Part shown: positions 18,789 through 28,800 of the stretch, piece by piece
How the letters are laid out: every line of letters begins with the position of its first letter
How positions within the stretch are numbered: position 1 is the first letter of the stretch
Assembly (NCBI GenBank): GCA_963760935.1
Contig: CAVXFB010000006.1
Location: 620,001-684,000 of the forward strand
Length of the DNA: 64,000 bases
Direction of reading: 5' to 3'
Source of the DNA: CAVXFB01 sp963760935
GTDB taxonomy: Bacteria > Planctomycetota > Planctomycetia > Pirellulales > Thermoguttaceae
The notes under the pieces: generated by a model
The model's input: the letters and a program-made list of their open reading frames with translations, nothing else
Database searches by the model: none
What the model was told of the DNA's origin: nothing
Translations under genes and position numbers: made by a program

Positions 18789-20024
18789 ATGCCCCTCGAA
18801 AAACAAGACGTCGCCGCACAGTTTGTCCATCGCTTCGATGAGCCGGCTCGCTGGATCGTTCGCGCGCCCGGCCGCGTAAACCTGATCGGCGAGCACACCG
18901 ATTACAACGACGGCTTCGTGCTGCCGATGGCAATCGATCGGGCGGTGTGGATCGCACTGCGCCCCCGCAACGACCGCCGAGTGGTCGTCCATTCAGTCGA
19001 CTACCAGCAAGCGGCCGAATTCTCCTTAGACGCCGTCACGCGGGAGAACGCCGGCTGGATCGAATACGTCAAGGGCACCGCGTGGAGCTTGCAGGACGCC
19101 GGATACGCGCTGACAGGCTGGGAAGGTGTGCTAATCGGTGACGTGCCGCTTGGCGCCGGGCTTTCGTCGTCAGCCGCACTTGAGATGGCCACGGCCCGAG
19201 CGTTCGCCGTCGCCGGCAATCTGGCCTGGGAGCCGGCTCGAATGGCGAAACTCGGTCAGCGAGCCGAGAACCAGTGGGTGGGCGTCAACTGCGGCATCAT
19301 GGACCAACTGATTTCCGCTGTGGGACAGGCCGATCGAGCGGTGCTGATCGACTGCCGCTCGCTGGAAACGCAATCCGTCCCGTTGCCCGCCGGCGCGGTC
19401 GTCGTCGTGTTGGACACTGCCACGCGCCGCGGATTGGTCGACTCCGCATATAACGAGCGCCGGGCACAGTGTGAAGCAGCGGCCCGATTCTTCAACGTGG
19501 CTGCCTTGCGCGACGTTGATCTGGAGCGATTCCGGCAGGCGTGCCAAGAAGCGGACGCTTCCGATTCGCCGGAAGGACCTAGTGGGTGCATGGAACAAAC
19601 GGAGACCGCCCCCGTATTGGACCCGGTCACTCAGCGGCGGGCGCGGCATGTCATTAGTGAGAATGAGCGGACGGTGCGGGCTGCCGACGTGATGCGCCGC
19701 GGCGATGCAGTGGAACTGGGCCGACTGATGAATCTGAGTCACGCAAGCCTCCGCGACGACTACGAAGTCTCCAGCGATGCGCTCAACGCGATCGTCGATG
19801 CTGCCACGGCCCACTCGGCCTGCTATGGTGCCCGGATGACGGGCGCCGGTTTTGGTGGCTGCGCCGTAGCTCTGGTTCAGGCCGCGGCCATTGACGACTT
19901 CGTGCGTCAAACGGCTGAAGCGTACACGACACGCAGCGGGCATACGCCGGCAATCTACGTCTGCCGCGCGACAAACGGCGCCGAGCTTGTACATGACGCC
20001 GCCTCACGTCCCTTGGAAAAGTGA
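18789..20024 (+). CDS. galK: galactokinase
   Basis: GHMP-family kinase phosphorylating galactose to galactose 1-phosphate with ATP in the cytosol, the entry to the Leloir pathway. The product is about 411 residues from ATG 18789. Galactokinase signature GRVNLIGEHTDYNDGFVLP lies at residues 28-46, the ATP loop PLGAGLSSSAALE at about 120-132, and the catalytic Asp at residue 172 in NCGIMDQL. The third motif GAGFGGCAVAL is near the C-terminus. Between residues 250 and 285 there is an extra polar loop (DSPEGPSGCMEQTE). The upstream in-frame ATG at 18741 would add 16 non-conserved residues. It is probably in the same transcript as the symporter. Confidence 0.95.
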   Translation: MPLEKQDVAAQFVHRFDEPARWIVRAPGRVNLIGEHTDYNDGFVLPMAIDRAVWIALRPRNDRRVVVHSVDYQQAAEFSLDAVTRENAGWIEYVKGTAWSLQDAGYALTGWEGVLIGDVPLGAGLSSSAALEMATARAFAVAGNLAWEPARMAKLGQRAENQWVGVNCGIMDQLISAVGQADRAVLIDCRSLETQSVPLPAGAVVVVLDTATRRGLVDSAYNERRAQCEAAARFFNVAALRDVDLERFRQACQEADASDSPEGPSGCMEQTETAPVLDPVTQRRARHVISENERTVRAADVMRRGDAVELGRLMNLSHASLRDDYEVSSDALNAIVDAATAHSACYGARMTGAGFGGCAVALVQAAAIDDFVRQTAEAYTTRSGHTPAIYVCRATNGAELVHDAASRPLEK

Positions 20025-20141
20025 CAGAAAGCCTTGACATTATGTGGGGCGGCGTGAAAATTACATTAGATGGCACCCGCGGGCGGCCGTGTTGTGTGTG
20101 GCATAGGTCGCCGGGACGCCAACGATGCTTGCTCCCCCGGT

Positions 20142-20188
20142 AGCGACCGCACCGCAACATGAAGTTGGGGTGCGGATCGCTCTTTCTT
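20142..20188 (+). terminator. terminator-like hairpin after galK
   Basis: AGCGACCGCACCGCAAC (20142-20158) pairs, with two mismatches or bulges, with GTTGGGGTGCGGATCGCT (20164-20181) around loop ATGAA. It is followed by CTTTCTT. It lies about 118 bases after galK and probably ends that transcript. Confidence 0.55.
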
Positions 20189-20291
20189 GGGGCATCGACA
20201 GCGATCTGACGATCCCTCCTGTCGATTGCGTTACGTGTGAGCGTCAAGTTTGTGGGTGGATTTCTGAAAGACCGGGGAGTCTGGGGCATTT

Positions 20292-20469
20292 TCTCTAGCC
20301 CAGGCGTTTTACGCCTGGGAAGGCGAATGGACGATTTTCATCTTCCAGTCACGCCCGTTCTACGGACGTCCGTCCCTCGGCTGTTGCAGGAGTCCCGTAA
20401 AACGGGCCTGACATAACCCCGACTCCACCATCGCCTCCGCACCCAGGCGTAAAACGCCTGGGCTAGAGA
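20292..20469. repeat. REPIN-like double inverted repeat
   Basis: A 28-base arm at 20292-20319 is repeated as its exact reverse complement at 20442-20469, enclosing 122 bases. Each arm is itself a hairpin: CCCAGGCG, TTTTA/TAAAA centre, CGCCTGGG, with the side sequence TCTCTAG on the outer edge. The enclosed DNA holds two smaller hairpin-like sequences around CCCGTTCTACGG and CCCGTAAAACGGG. This is the architecture of REPINs (paired REP sequences mobilised by a RAYT transposase acting in trans). No RAYT gene is in this window. Confidence 0.7.
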
Positions 20470-20792
20470 AAAACTCTCGGACCGCCGCCTTCCGGGAACC
20501 CCGTGAATTTCCCGCCCACGATCAAGACGCTCAAACACACAACTCCCCTGCGGCGGTGGCCGGCTTGACACCCCCGGCGTCAACCAGTATGCTTACGAGA
20601 TTGTCGATGCCACTAACTTGTGGTGTCGTAAGATTTTGTAGCGTCTCGGCCGTTTCGTTGGGTCGAGCGGGTCGGGGAGAATATTGACGTAGCGAGACAT
20701 GTCAGACTTCGGCGGATACGACGACGGGTCGTGATGATCCGTCTGCTGTGAAGTCGCGGCGGCGCTTGTGACTCGGATGAAAGTGAGAGCGA

Positions 20793-22214
20793 ATGGATCC
20801 CAACGAACTACTTCGCATCGTGGATGCCATCCACCGCGATAAAAATATCGACAAGGAAATCGTCTTTGAAGGCATCGAGGCGGCACTGGTATCTGCCGCA
20901 AAGAAGCACTATGGCGAAGAGGAGGACGTGGTTGTCGAGATTGATCGGGCCAACGGCTCGATTAGCGGCACTCACAACGGCGTGCCGATGGACCCCGCCG
21001 AGATGGCCGAGCGCATCGGCGCCCAAACCGCCAAGCAGGTGATGATTCAGAAGATTCGCGAGGCGGAACGCGACGCGCTGTACGGAGAGTACGAGGAACT
21101 CCGCGGCCAATTGGTCACAGGAGTGATCCAGCGCTACGAGGGCGGAGCGGCCACGGTGACGCTGGCCAACGTCGAGGCGATCCTGCCCAGGGGAGAGCAG
21201 ATTCCCGGCGAAACACACCACGCAAACGAGCGCGTTCGCACGACGGTCTACGAAGTAAAGAAGGCCGGCAGCCGCGTCAAGGTGATTCTCAGCCGCACCA
21301 AGCCGCAGCTTGTCCAGCGACTGTTCGAGCAAGAGATTCCCGAGATCGCGGAAGGCGTCATCGAAATTCGCGCTATTGCACGCGAGCCCGGCTATCGCAC
21401 CAAAGTGGCGGTCAGCAGCACCGATCAGCGCGTCGATTGCGTTGGGGCCTGCGTGGGCGTGCGCGGCAACCGCATAAAGAACATCGTCGACGAGTTGTCG
21501 GGCGAACGGATCGACATCGTCCGCTACAGCGACGACATGCAGGCGTTGATTCCCAACGCGCTGCAACCGGCCGAAGTGGAAGAGGTGATTCTCTGCCAGA
21601 TGCTAGGTCGGGCGATTGTCCTGGTTCAAGAGGACCAGCTTTCGTTGGCCATTGGACGCCGTGGGCAGAATGTCCGTCTGGCCAGCAAGCTCTGCGGATG
21701 GGACATCGAGATCATGACCCGCGAGGAGCTCGATGAGCAGATCGAGCAAGCCGTTGCCGGCTATTCATCGATCGAGGGAGTGGAGCCGGAATTGGCCGAG
21801 AGGCTGGTGGGCGAAGGCTTCCTCTCGTATGACGATCTGTCGGTAATCGAGCCCGACTCGCTGATGGAAATGGGCGGGCTGACGGCCGAGCAAGTCGATC
21901 ACATTGTATTGCAAGCGGAGAAGAAGGCGACCGAGGCCGAGAAGGTCGCTGCCGAACAGCGCCGGCAGCAACGTGAACAGGAGAGACTGGAAGCCGCGGA
22001 AGCTGCCGAGGCGGCCGCTCCGGGTTCGGCCTATTATGCCGACGGCAAGCCCGCCGAAGCGATCGAAGCAACCGTGGACGGCGCATCAGCGGCGAGCGAG
22101 CAAGCAGTTTCTGAGCCGGTTGAGCCACCGGCAGTGTCGCCCACGGGCGAAGATGGATCAGCCGTCGAACCAACCCAACACGCTGCGGAGTCGTCCGATG
22201 ACGCCTCGCAGTAA
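20793..22214 (+). CDS. nusA: transcription termination/antitermination protein NusA
   Basis: RNA-polymerase-binding elongation factor, 473 residues. The N-terminal domain (MDPNELLRIVDAIHRDKNID) is followed by an S1 domain at about 110-180 (QLVTGVIQRYEGGAATVTL). Two KH domains follow, with GACVGVRGNRIKNIVDEL near 220 and LAIGRRGQNVRLASKL near 285. A helix-hairpin-helix-like acidic repeat comes next (SIEGVEPELAERLVGEGF). The last ~80 residues are a low-complexity Ala/Glu-rich coiled tail. It heads the nusA-infB-rbfA transcript, a classic arrangement. The Shine-Dalgarno is weak (GTGAGAG). Confidence 0.96.
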   Translation: MDPNELLRIVDAIHRDKNIDKEIVFEGIEAALVSAAKKHYGEEEDVVVEIDRANGSISGTHNGVPMDPAEMAERIGAQTAKQVMIQKIREAERDALYGEYEELRGQLVTGVIQRYEGGAATVTLANVEAILPRGEQIPGETHHANERVRTTVYEVKKAGSRVKVILSRTKPQLVQRLFEQEIPEIAEGVIEIRAIAREPGYRTKVAVSSTDQRVDCVGACVGVRGNRIKNIVDELSGERIDIVRYSDDMQALIPNALQPAEVEEVILCQMLGRAIVLVQEDQLSLAIGRRGQNVRLASKLCGWDIEIMTREELDEQIEQAVAGYSSIEGVEPELAERLVGEGFLSYDDLSVIEPDSLMEMGGLTAEQVDHIVLQAEKKATEAEKVAAEQRRQQREQERLEAAEAAEAAAPGSAYYADGKPAEAIEATVDGASAASEQAVSEPVEPPAVSPTGEDGSAVEPTQHAAESSDDASQ

Positions 22215-22279
22215 CGGAGCCCTTGCCCGAAAATATAAGTGCAGACAGCCCGACGTAACCTTCCACTGGGAGCGGCCCT

Positions 22280-24948
22280 TTGCCCATCCGCATCTACGCA
22301 TTAGCGAAACAATTGAAGCTCGACAGCAAGGTGCTGGTCGATATCTGCACAAAAGCAGGTGTGACGGGGAAGGGCTCTGCGCTGGCCAGCCTGACCGACG
22401 AGGAGATGGAACGGGTTACGGCCTTTATGAACAGCGGCAAGACCGGCCGAGCGGTCGGCCCGGCGACAACGCATGCTCCTGCGGCCGGACATGAGGAGCC
22501 AGCGGCCGCCGCGCCCTCTACAGCCTTCCGTCGCGAAGATTACATCGCTCCCGGCGGAACGAGCCTCAACAAGGTTCCGGTGCTGCCCAGCCGGACCGAA
22601 AAATCGCCGCCGTTAAAGAAGAAACTCGAAGAGACGTCCGCTACCGGTCAGCCGCAGAGCAAGGGCCCGGAAAGCGAAGAGAAGGAGCGAGGCCCGGCCA
22701 TCAAATTGGCGCCGCTGCCGATGGGATCCAGGTTGCCGGTGCGACGGAAGTCGCAAGAACCCGCGCCGCAAAAGCCCGACATCAAGCTGCCAAAGGACGC
22801 GATTCGTGCCAGCAAAGCAGGCACAAAGCCCCTGTCCGAGCATTTACGGAAGCACGAAGAAAAGCGGGCTGCGGCCGAAGCAGCCAAGACCGCGCCGCGC
22901 GGCAAGCAGTCGCCAGGCGCGACTCCGCCGCCGCTGGAAGCGCTGCCGGGCGGTCGCGAGCGCCCTCGCCGCGGAGGGCGTGGCGCCGCCGTTGCTGGCA
23001 AAGGGGAAGAAGGGGCAGTCGGTACGTTGGGCGGCCGAGAGCAGCGCCAGCTCAAACGCAAGAAAACCGCCAGCGTGCACCGTCGTAAATCAGGCGACGA
23101 GGATGACTCCCCGACACCCGCCTTGCGCCGACGCACTCACATCAAGCGCACCGGCACGAATACTGCCGCGCCCCGCCGCGAGAATGTTACGATCGAACTT
23201 CCTTGTACGGTACGCAGCTTTTCCGAGGCGATTGGCGTGCCGGCACGGACAATCCTGGCGAAGCTGCTCGAGATGGGCACGATGAGCAACATTGCAGCCA
23301 CGCTCGATCCGGACATGGCAGAACTATTGGCGTCCGAGTTAGGCGTGTCGGTGAACTTCCAGCGACCGCTGGGTCTCGAACAGAAAGTCATTCAATCGTT
23401 GGAGCAGGAGGATGATCCGGCGAAACTGCAAGCCCGGCCGCCAATTGTCACCTTCCTCGGCCACGTCGACCACGGCAAGACATCGTTGCTGGATCGGATC
23501 ATCGGCATCGACGTAGCCGCGCACGAAAAAGGGGGCATCACCCAACATATCCGCGCTTACCGCGTCGAGAAGGATGGCAAGGCGATCGCCTTCGTCGATA
23601 CGCCGGGTCATGAAGCGTTTACCGCGATGCGGGCTCGCGGGGCCAACGTTACCGATATCGCCGTGCTGGTCGTGGCGGCCGAGGACGGCGTCATGCCGCA
23701 GACGGAAGAGGCCATCAGCCATGCTCGTGCGGCCGAGGTGCCGATTGTCGTGGCGTTGAACAAGATTGATTTGCCGGGCGCAACGCACAGCGCGCGTACG
23801 AGCAGTTGGCCGCCAACGAATTGCTACCGAGTGAATGGGGCGGCGAGACGGAAGTCATCAAGACCAGCGCGACCACCGGCGAGGGAATCGACAAGCTGCT
23901 GGAAACGCTCCTGACGGTAGCCGAATTGCATGAGTACAAAGCCAATCCGGAAGGGCCGGGTCGCGGCACCTGCCTCGAAGCCGAGTTGCACGAAGGGCGC
24001 GGCGTTGTCGCCAAGCTATTAGTTCGTAATGGCACGTTGCACGTGGGCGACATCGTTGTGTGCGGCGCAGCGTTTGGCCGCGTCAAAGCGATGTACGATA
24101 CGCTCATGCCAGGCCAGCGCCACGAGGAGGCCGGGCCCTCCACCCCGGTCAACGTAACCGGTCTTAGCGAGGCGCCTGCCGCCGGCGACCTGTTTTACGT
24201 CCTCAGCGACATCGGTCAGGCCCGCGAGTTGGCCGAACAGCGTGCGGCCGAATCTCGACAGCGCGACCTTGCGGGCGTTCGGCCCCACGTCACGCTCGAA
24301 AGTCTGTACGAACGATTGGGCGAAGAAAGCCAAGTGCAGACGCTCAACATTATTCTACGGGCCGACGTCCGCGGCTCGATCGAGGCTATCCGCAAGGAGC
24401 TTTCCAAGCTTCAGCACCCCGAGGTGCAGATTAAGATTCTCCAAGCCACGGTAGGCGGCATTACCGAGGCGGACGTCCATTTGGCCGACGCCTCCGACGC
24501 CGTTATCATCGGTTTCTCGGTCGTGCCCGACGAAGGAGCCCGCAGTCTGGCCGACAAGCTCGGCGTGCAAATTCGCCGCTATGACATCATCTACCAGGTC
24601 ACCGACGACTTGCGTGCGGCCTTGGAAGGCATGCTCAAGCCGGCACGGCAAGAGAAGGAACTTGGCCGGGCATTGGCGCAGCGGGTCTTCCACATCAGTC
24701 GTCTGGGGACCGTGGCCGGCTGCCGTGTGTTGGCCGGTGTGATCCAGCGCGACGCCCGAGTCCGAGTGATTCGCGAAAGCCGGATCATCGGCGATTACGC
24801 GCTGGATTCGTTGAAGCGGGAAAAGGACGACGCTCGCGAAGTCCGCGAAGGTCTCGAATGCGGCATCAAACTGGCCGGATTCAACGATGTCAAGGAAGGA
24901 GACCTGCTAGAGGCCTACAAGATTGAGGAAGTCGCCCGCACGTTTTAG
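22280..24948 (+). CDS. infB: translation initiation factor IF-2 (frameshifted)
   Basis: GTPase that places initiator tRNA on the 30S subunit, about 889 residues when rebuilt. The start is TTG at 22280 (MPIRIYALAKQLKLDSK), supported by GGAGCGG just upstream and the conserved IF2-N motif. A long Pro/Lys/Arg-rich linker precedes the G domain: G1 GHVDHGKTS near residue 394, G3 DTPGHEAF, G4 NKID near 494. Directly after LNKIDLPG, at about 23775-23782, one base is missing. The next frame resumes with NAQRAYEQLAANELLPSEWGG and continues through domains II-IV to ARTF at 24948. Since IF-2 is essential, a sequencing or assembly deletion is by far the likeliest reason. Confidence 0.94.
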
Positions 24949-24984
24949 TGTCTTCTCTCCCAAGAAGAGAGGTGGCATGATTTC

Positions 24985-25395
24985 ATGTCCGTTCGCCGCG
25001 TTCAGAAAGCCGCCGAAGCCATCCGCGAGGTCGTCAGCATGGCGATTCTGGCGGAGCTCAAAGACCCGCGCGTCCGCGACGTAACGGTGACCTACGTCGA
25101 AGTGTCGGCCGACATGCGGCACGCCAAGGTGCACGTTTCCGTGATGGGCGACGACACGCGTCAAGATCTTAGTCTGCGCGGGTTGCAGAGCGCCGCCGGC
25201 TTCCTGCAGGCTAAAATCGCCGAACAGATCGACCTTCGCTATACACCCAAATTGACCTTCCTGCTCGATCAAGGGGTCAAGCGATCCATCGCCGTGGCCA
25301 AGATCCTGCACGAAGTTCTTCCCCCGGAACAGCCCGCTTCCGACGAGGATGTGTTGGAAGAAGCCGAGCACGACCCTAACGAGCAAACCCCATGA
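24985..25395 (+). CDS. rbfA: ribosome-binding factor A
   Basis: Small KH-type factor needed for 30S maturation and 16S 5'-end processing, 136 residues. Recognisable features are the start MSVRRVQKAAEAIREVVSM, then LKDPRV-DVTVTYVEVSADMRHAKVHVSV, and RYTPKLTFLLDQGVKRS. A short acidic tail follows. It lies 36 bases after infB, and its stop codon overlaps the next gene (ATGA at 25392-25395). A small hairpin (TCTCTCCCAAGAAGAGAG) lies in the infB-rbfA gap. Confidence 0.94.
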   Translation: MSVRRVQKAAEAIREVVSMAILAELKDPRVRDVTVTYVEVSADMRHAKVHVSVMGDDTRQDLSLRGLQSAAGFLQAKIAEQIDLRYTPKLTFLLDQGVKRSIAVAKILHEVLPPEQPASDEDVLEEAEHDPNEQTP

Positions 25396-26357
25396 CCGCA
25401 GTCAGTCGCTCCGCACAGTTTTCCAAAGTCCAGAAGGTCCTCAAGAAAAGCTACAAGGCGCCCGTCCACGCCGGGCGCTCGGTAATCGAGCATTTGCTCT
25501 TCGCCTGCTGTCTGGAAGACGCCCGACACGACGCGGCAGAAGAAGGCTTTGCCGCGCTGGTGCATACGTTCTTCGATTGGAATGAAGTGCGCGTCACGTC
25601 CATCTCTGAACTTTCCGAGGTGATGGCCTGTCTGCCAGACCCTAGGTCGGCCGCCAATCGGATCAAGCGGGTGTTGCACGCCGTCTTTGAAGCAACGTTC
25701 AACTTCGACCTCGAAGACCGTCGCAAGAAGAACCTCGGACCGACCATCAAGTGGTTCGAAAAGCTCGATGGCAGCACGCCGTTTACGGTCGCTTACGTCG
25801 TTCAGCATGCGCTGGGCGGACATTCAATTCCCATCGATACGGGGACGATGGCCGTCCTGCGGGTCCTCGATTTTGTGAGCGACAAGGACGTGACCGCAGG
25901 CAGCGTGCCGGGGCTCGAGCGGGCCATATCCAAGTCGAAAGGGATCGAGTTCGGAGCGTTGCTGCACGAACTCGGAGCCGACTTCTCGGCGAACCCCTAT
26001 GCCCCCAGCATTCGGGAAATGCTGCGGCAGATCAACCCGGAGTGTGAAAGCAGGCTGCCGAAACGTCGGGCCATCCGTGCGGCCCCGAAAACGCCGGAGC
26101 CGGAAAAAGAGAAGAAGGCCGCTGGTAAGTCAGCAAGCGACGGCAAGAGGAAGTCGGAGCCTGCCGCGAAGTCCACATCGAAAAAGAAAGCTGCCGATGC
26201 TCCGGTCCCGCCGCCTGCTGCCGGTGCAAAGAAGAAGCCCATCGCCCCGGCGCCTGCCGCGAAGAAGGCCGCCGCGTCCGAAAAGCCGTCTTCGCGCGGA
26301 ACTGCCCCGAAAAAACGTTCGGCGACGGAAGGACTCTCGAAGCGCAAGCCGCGATGA
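25392..26357 (+). CDS. endonuclease III-like HhH protein with H1-like tail
   Basis: A 321-residue protein in two parts. Residues 1-215 follow the endonuclease III fold. LDGSTPFTVAYVVQHALGG then SIPIDTGTMAVLRVL (about 125-160) lines up without gaps with the LPGVGRKTANVV-VDTHIFRV region of Nth. The catalytic Asp is kept (IDTGT) but the lyase Lys of GRKTA is replaced by Phe, and the four cysteines of the iron-sulfur cluster are absent. Residues 216-321 form a Lys/Ala/Pro-rich tail with KKAAAS- and KKRSA-type repeats, like histone H1 or bacterial AlgR3-type tails, likely binding DNA. Translation is coupled to rbfA through ATGA. A mono-functional glycosylase or a non-enzymatic DNA-binding protein are both possible. 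Confidence 0.75.
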   Translation: MTAVSRSAQFSKVQKVLKKSYKAPVHAGRSVIEHLLFACCLEDARHDAAEEGFAALVHTFFDWNEVRVTSISELSEVMACLPDPRSAANRIKRVLHAVFEATFNFDLEDRRKKNLGPTIKWFEKLDGSTPFTVAYVVQHALGGHSIPIDTGTMAVLRVLDFVSDKDVTAGSVPGLERAISKSKGIEFGALLHELGADFSANPYAPSIREMLRQINPECESRLPKRRAIRAAPKTPEPEKEKKAAGKSASDGKRKSEPAAKSTSKKKAADAPVPPPAAGAKKKPIAPAPAAKKAAASEKPSSRGTAPKKRSATEGLSKRKPR

Positions 26358-26550
26358 GCATCCGGTTCACGGCGATAGGGCGAGGTATCCGACGATGACG
26401 TGGTGCAGTATGGTCTTTGGGTTGGTGACCGGGCAAAGCGATCACCCCTTGCATTGGCAGAGAGTTAGGTCGACGGCGAACACTTCACCAGCCGCCCATT
26501 TTCTGCGATTGCCAATCGCTTGGCCATCAGCCCGTGTGCGACGCGCGTGA

Positions 26551-28744
26551 ATGATCGTCGGGCTATGGACAGCGATCTTAGCGGCCGAACCATTGCAGGC
26601 CGCGTCACGTGTTGTGGCGCCGCGTGCCCCGCTGGTCTTGGAAGATCTTCCCGAACGGTTTTCCCCGCGGAACCCGGCCACCGAAGCCGATCGTGATCGC
26701 GTTGAGGCCGTCGCGCTGTTCTGCGCCGGCCGCGCTCACGAGCACAAGCAGGAACACGCCGAAGCTTTGCGCTGCTATCAGCGAGCTCTGCGCTACGATC
26801 CTCAATCGTCGACGATCGCCCGTGCGGTCATCGTCGAGGCGCTTCAGCTCAAGCGCTATGCGGAGGCCGTCCGCTATGCCGTGAAGGCCGTCGAGCTTGA
26901 GAACCCCGACCCGCTCTTACTCCGCGGCCTGGGCGCTGACCTAGCGCAAGAGGGAGAATGGTCGCAGGCGATTCTGCTCTACGAAAAGGCCCTTGCGGCC
27001 CGAGGCTCCGCCAAGGAGACGGCCAGCGATATTCTCCTGCGCATGGAAATGGGACGCCTTTATTGTCTCCTGGAGAAATTTAAGCCCGCCGCCGATTGTT
27101 TTGCCCGAGTCCTCTACGCAATTGATCACCGCGACGAATATGCCCTGGACGAGTCGCTGGTTCGCGTCCTGTTAGGCAAACCAGCATCCACGTTTCAATT
27201 GATGGGCGAATGCTTCCTTTGGGCCAATCGACCGGAGGAGGCGCTGGCGCTGTTTCGAAAGGCTGACGAGGCGTCCCACAATGAGTCGGTGCTCCAGTTC
27301 AATTTGGCCCGCGTCTACGTGAAGACCGGCAAGGCTGCCGAAGCGCTAGTGGCCATCGAAGCTGCACTGGCGGGACGCATGAAGGACGAGGGAATCGCTC
27401 CGTACGAAACGCTGGCCGACGCCCTGAACGCACTCGGCAAACAGGGAGAATTGCTCGGCCGATTGGAGAAATTGCGGAAAGCGGAACCGAACAACGCTGC
27501 ACTGGGCTACTACCTAGCTGCCCAATATCGAACCGCCGGAGACGTGCAGAAAGCCGAATCGCTCTACTTGGAATTGCTAAGGCAAGAGCCGTCCATGCTT
27601 GGCTACCGATACCTTGCGGAAATGTATCAGCAGAGCAAGCAGCTCGACTCCTTGTTGGCTGTCCTCGGCGAGGCGTTGGAAAAGATGAGCACGATGGAAG
27701 TGTTGGCTGCCGAGGCTCAGACCATTTCCGGCGACAAGCAATCGATGGAAGGATTGGTGGAGGCGGCGCGGCGACGCCTCAAGTCGGACCCGGCGAAATT
27801 TGGCTATGGCATGCGGCTGGCCGTGGCGCTTCTGTCGCTCGAAGCGAAACAGTACGACACGGCGTCAGAGTTTTTCAATCTGGCATTGGCTGCCGAAAAG
27901 TCGATAGGAGCCGTGCCATCCCTGAATCGGCCCTCGCGCAGGGCCGAGGTCTTGATGGTCTGGGGCGTCGGACTCTTGGGCGGACAGCGCGCCGGAGGCG
28001 GCCGTCGTATTCCAACGCGGCATCGATGAGAAGGCTCTGCCGGACGACAATCCGGCCTTCTATTTCTACCTGGCCGGCGCATTGGCATTGGCCGAGCGGT
28101 CGGACGAGGCTTTGGCGGCCGCGCAGGCGGCAGCCGCGAAGAAGACCGGCTCGGCCCGCTATCAAGCACGCCCGGCCTGGGTGTTGTATATGGCGAAGCG
28201 CTATGATGAGGCGACGAATGCTTATCGAGATCTTATCAAGAAGTTCGATGCCAACCGCGCGTCGACTGAGAATCGCGAGGTGCTGCGCGAAGCGCGGCTG
28301 GCCCTGTCGAACATCGCGGTCATCTCGGGCAATGTTCCGGAGGCCGAGGAATGGCTCGAACAAGTGCTCGACGAGTTTCCCGACGACGAAGGGGCGTTGA
28401 ACGACTTGGGTTATTTGTGGGCCGACCAGAATAAGAACCTTCAGCGCTCCCTTCGGATGATCGAGAAGGCCGTCGCGGCCGAGCCGGAAAATATGGCCTT
28501 TCGCGATAGCCTTGGTTGGGTGCTGTTTCGGCTGGGCCGGTACTCGGAGGCGGTCGTTGAGCTGCAAAAGGCAGTCACCGACGATAAGCCCGACGCCGTG
28601 GTGCTCGACCATCTCGGCGATGCTTGTCTGAAAGCCAACGATCGCGACAAGGCGATCGATGTCTGGCGCAAGGCGGCAGAAGCCTTTCGCCGCGAAAAGG
28701 AGCCAGCCAAGGCCGACGCCGTGGATAAAAAACTCGCGAGTTGA
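26551..28744 (+). CDS. TPR-repeat protein (frameshifted)
   Basis: A protein of about 730 residues made almost wholly of tetratricopeptide repeats, probably exported. A short hydrophobic N-terminus (MIVGLWTAILAAEPLQAAS) could be a weak signal peptide. Repeats can be followed from about residue 50 (AEALRCYQRALRYDP) to the end (YSEAVVELQKAVTDD, KAIDVWRKAAEAF). The first frame runs from 26551 to about 27980. There a shift by one base (or loss of two) leads into DSAPEAAVVFQRGIDEKAL and continues to 28744. Such proteins are usually scaffolds for complexes. The partner is unknown. It is followed 56 bases later by yebC. Confidence 0.8.
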
Positions 28745-28800
28745 CGGACTCACGCATTCGATACACTGACTAATTACACTGGAAGATTCGGAGCTGCAAT

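Larger units (their letters stand above)
20025..20792. other. 768-base intergenic region between galK and nusA
   Basis: It contains a terminator-like hairpin (20142-20188), a large REPIN-like inverted repeat (20292-20469), and then about 320 bases leading to nusA. A TTGACA at 20034-20039 has no -10 box at proper spacing. No protein gene is convincing here. The usual upstream neighbour of nusA, rimP, is absent. Confidence 0.6.

Noticed and set aside
20034..20067. TTGACA after galK as a promoter
   Set aside because: The best -10-like sequence (TACATT) is 22 bases away, beyond usable spacing.
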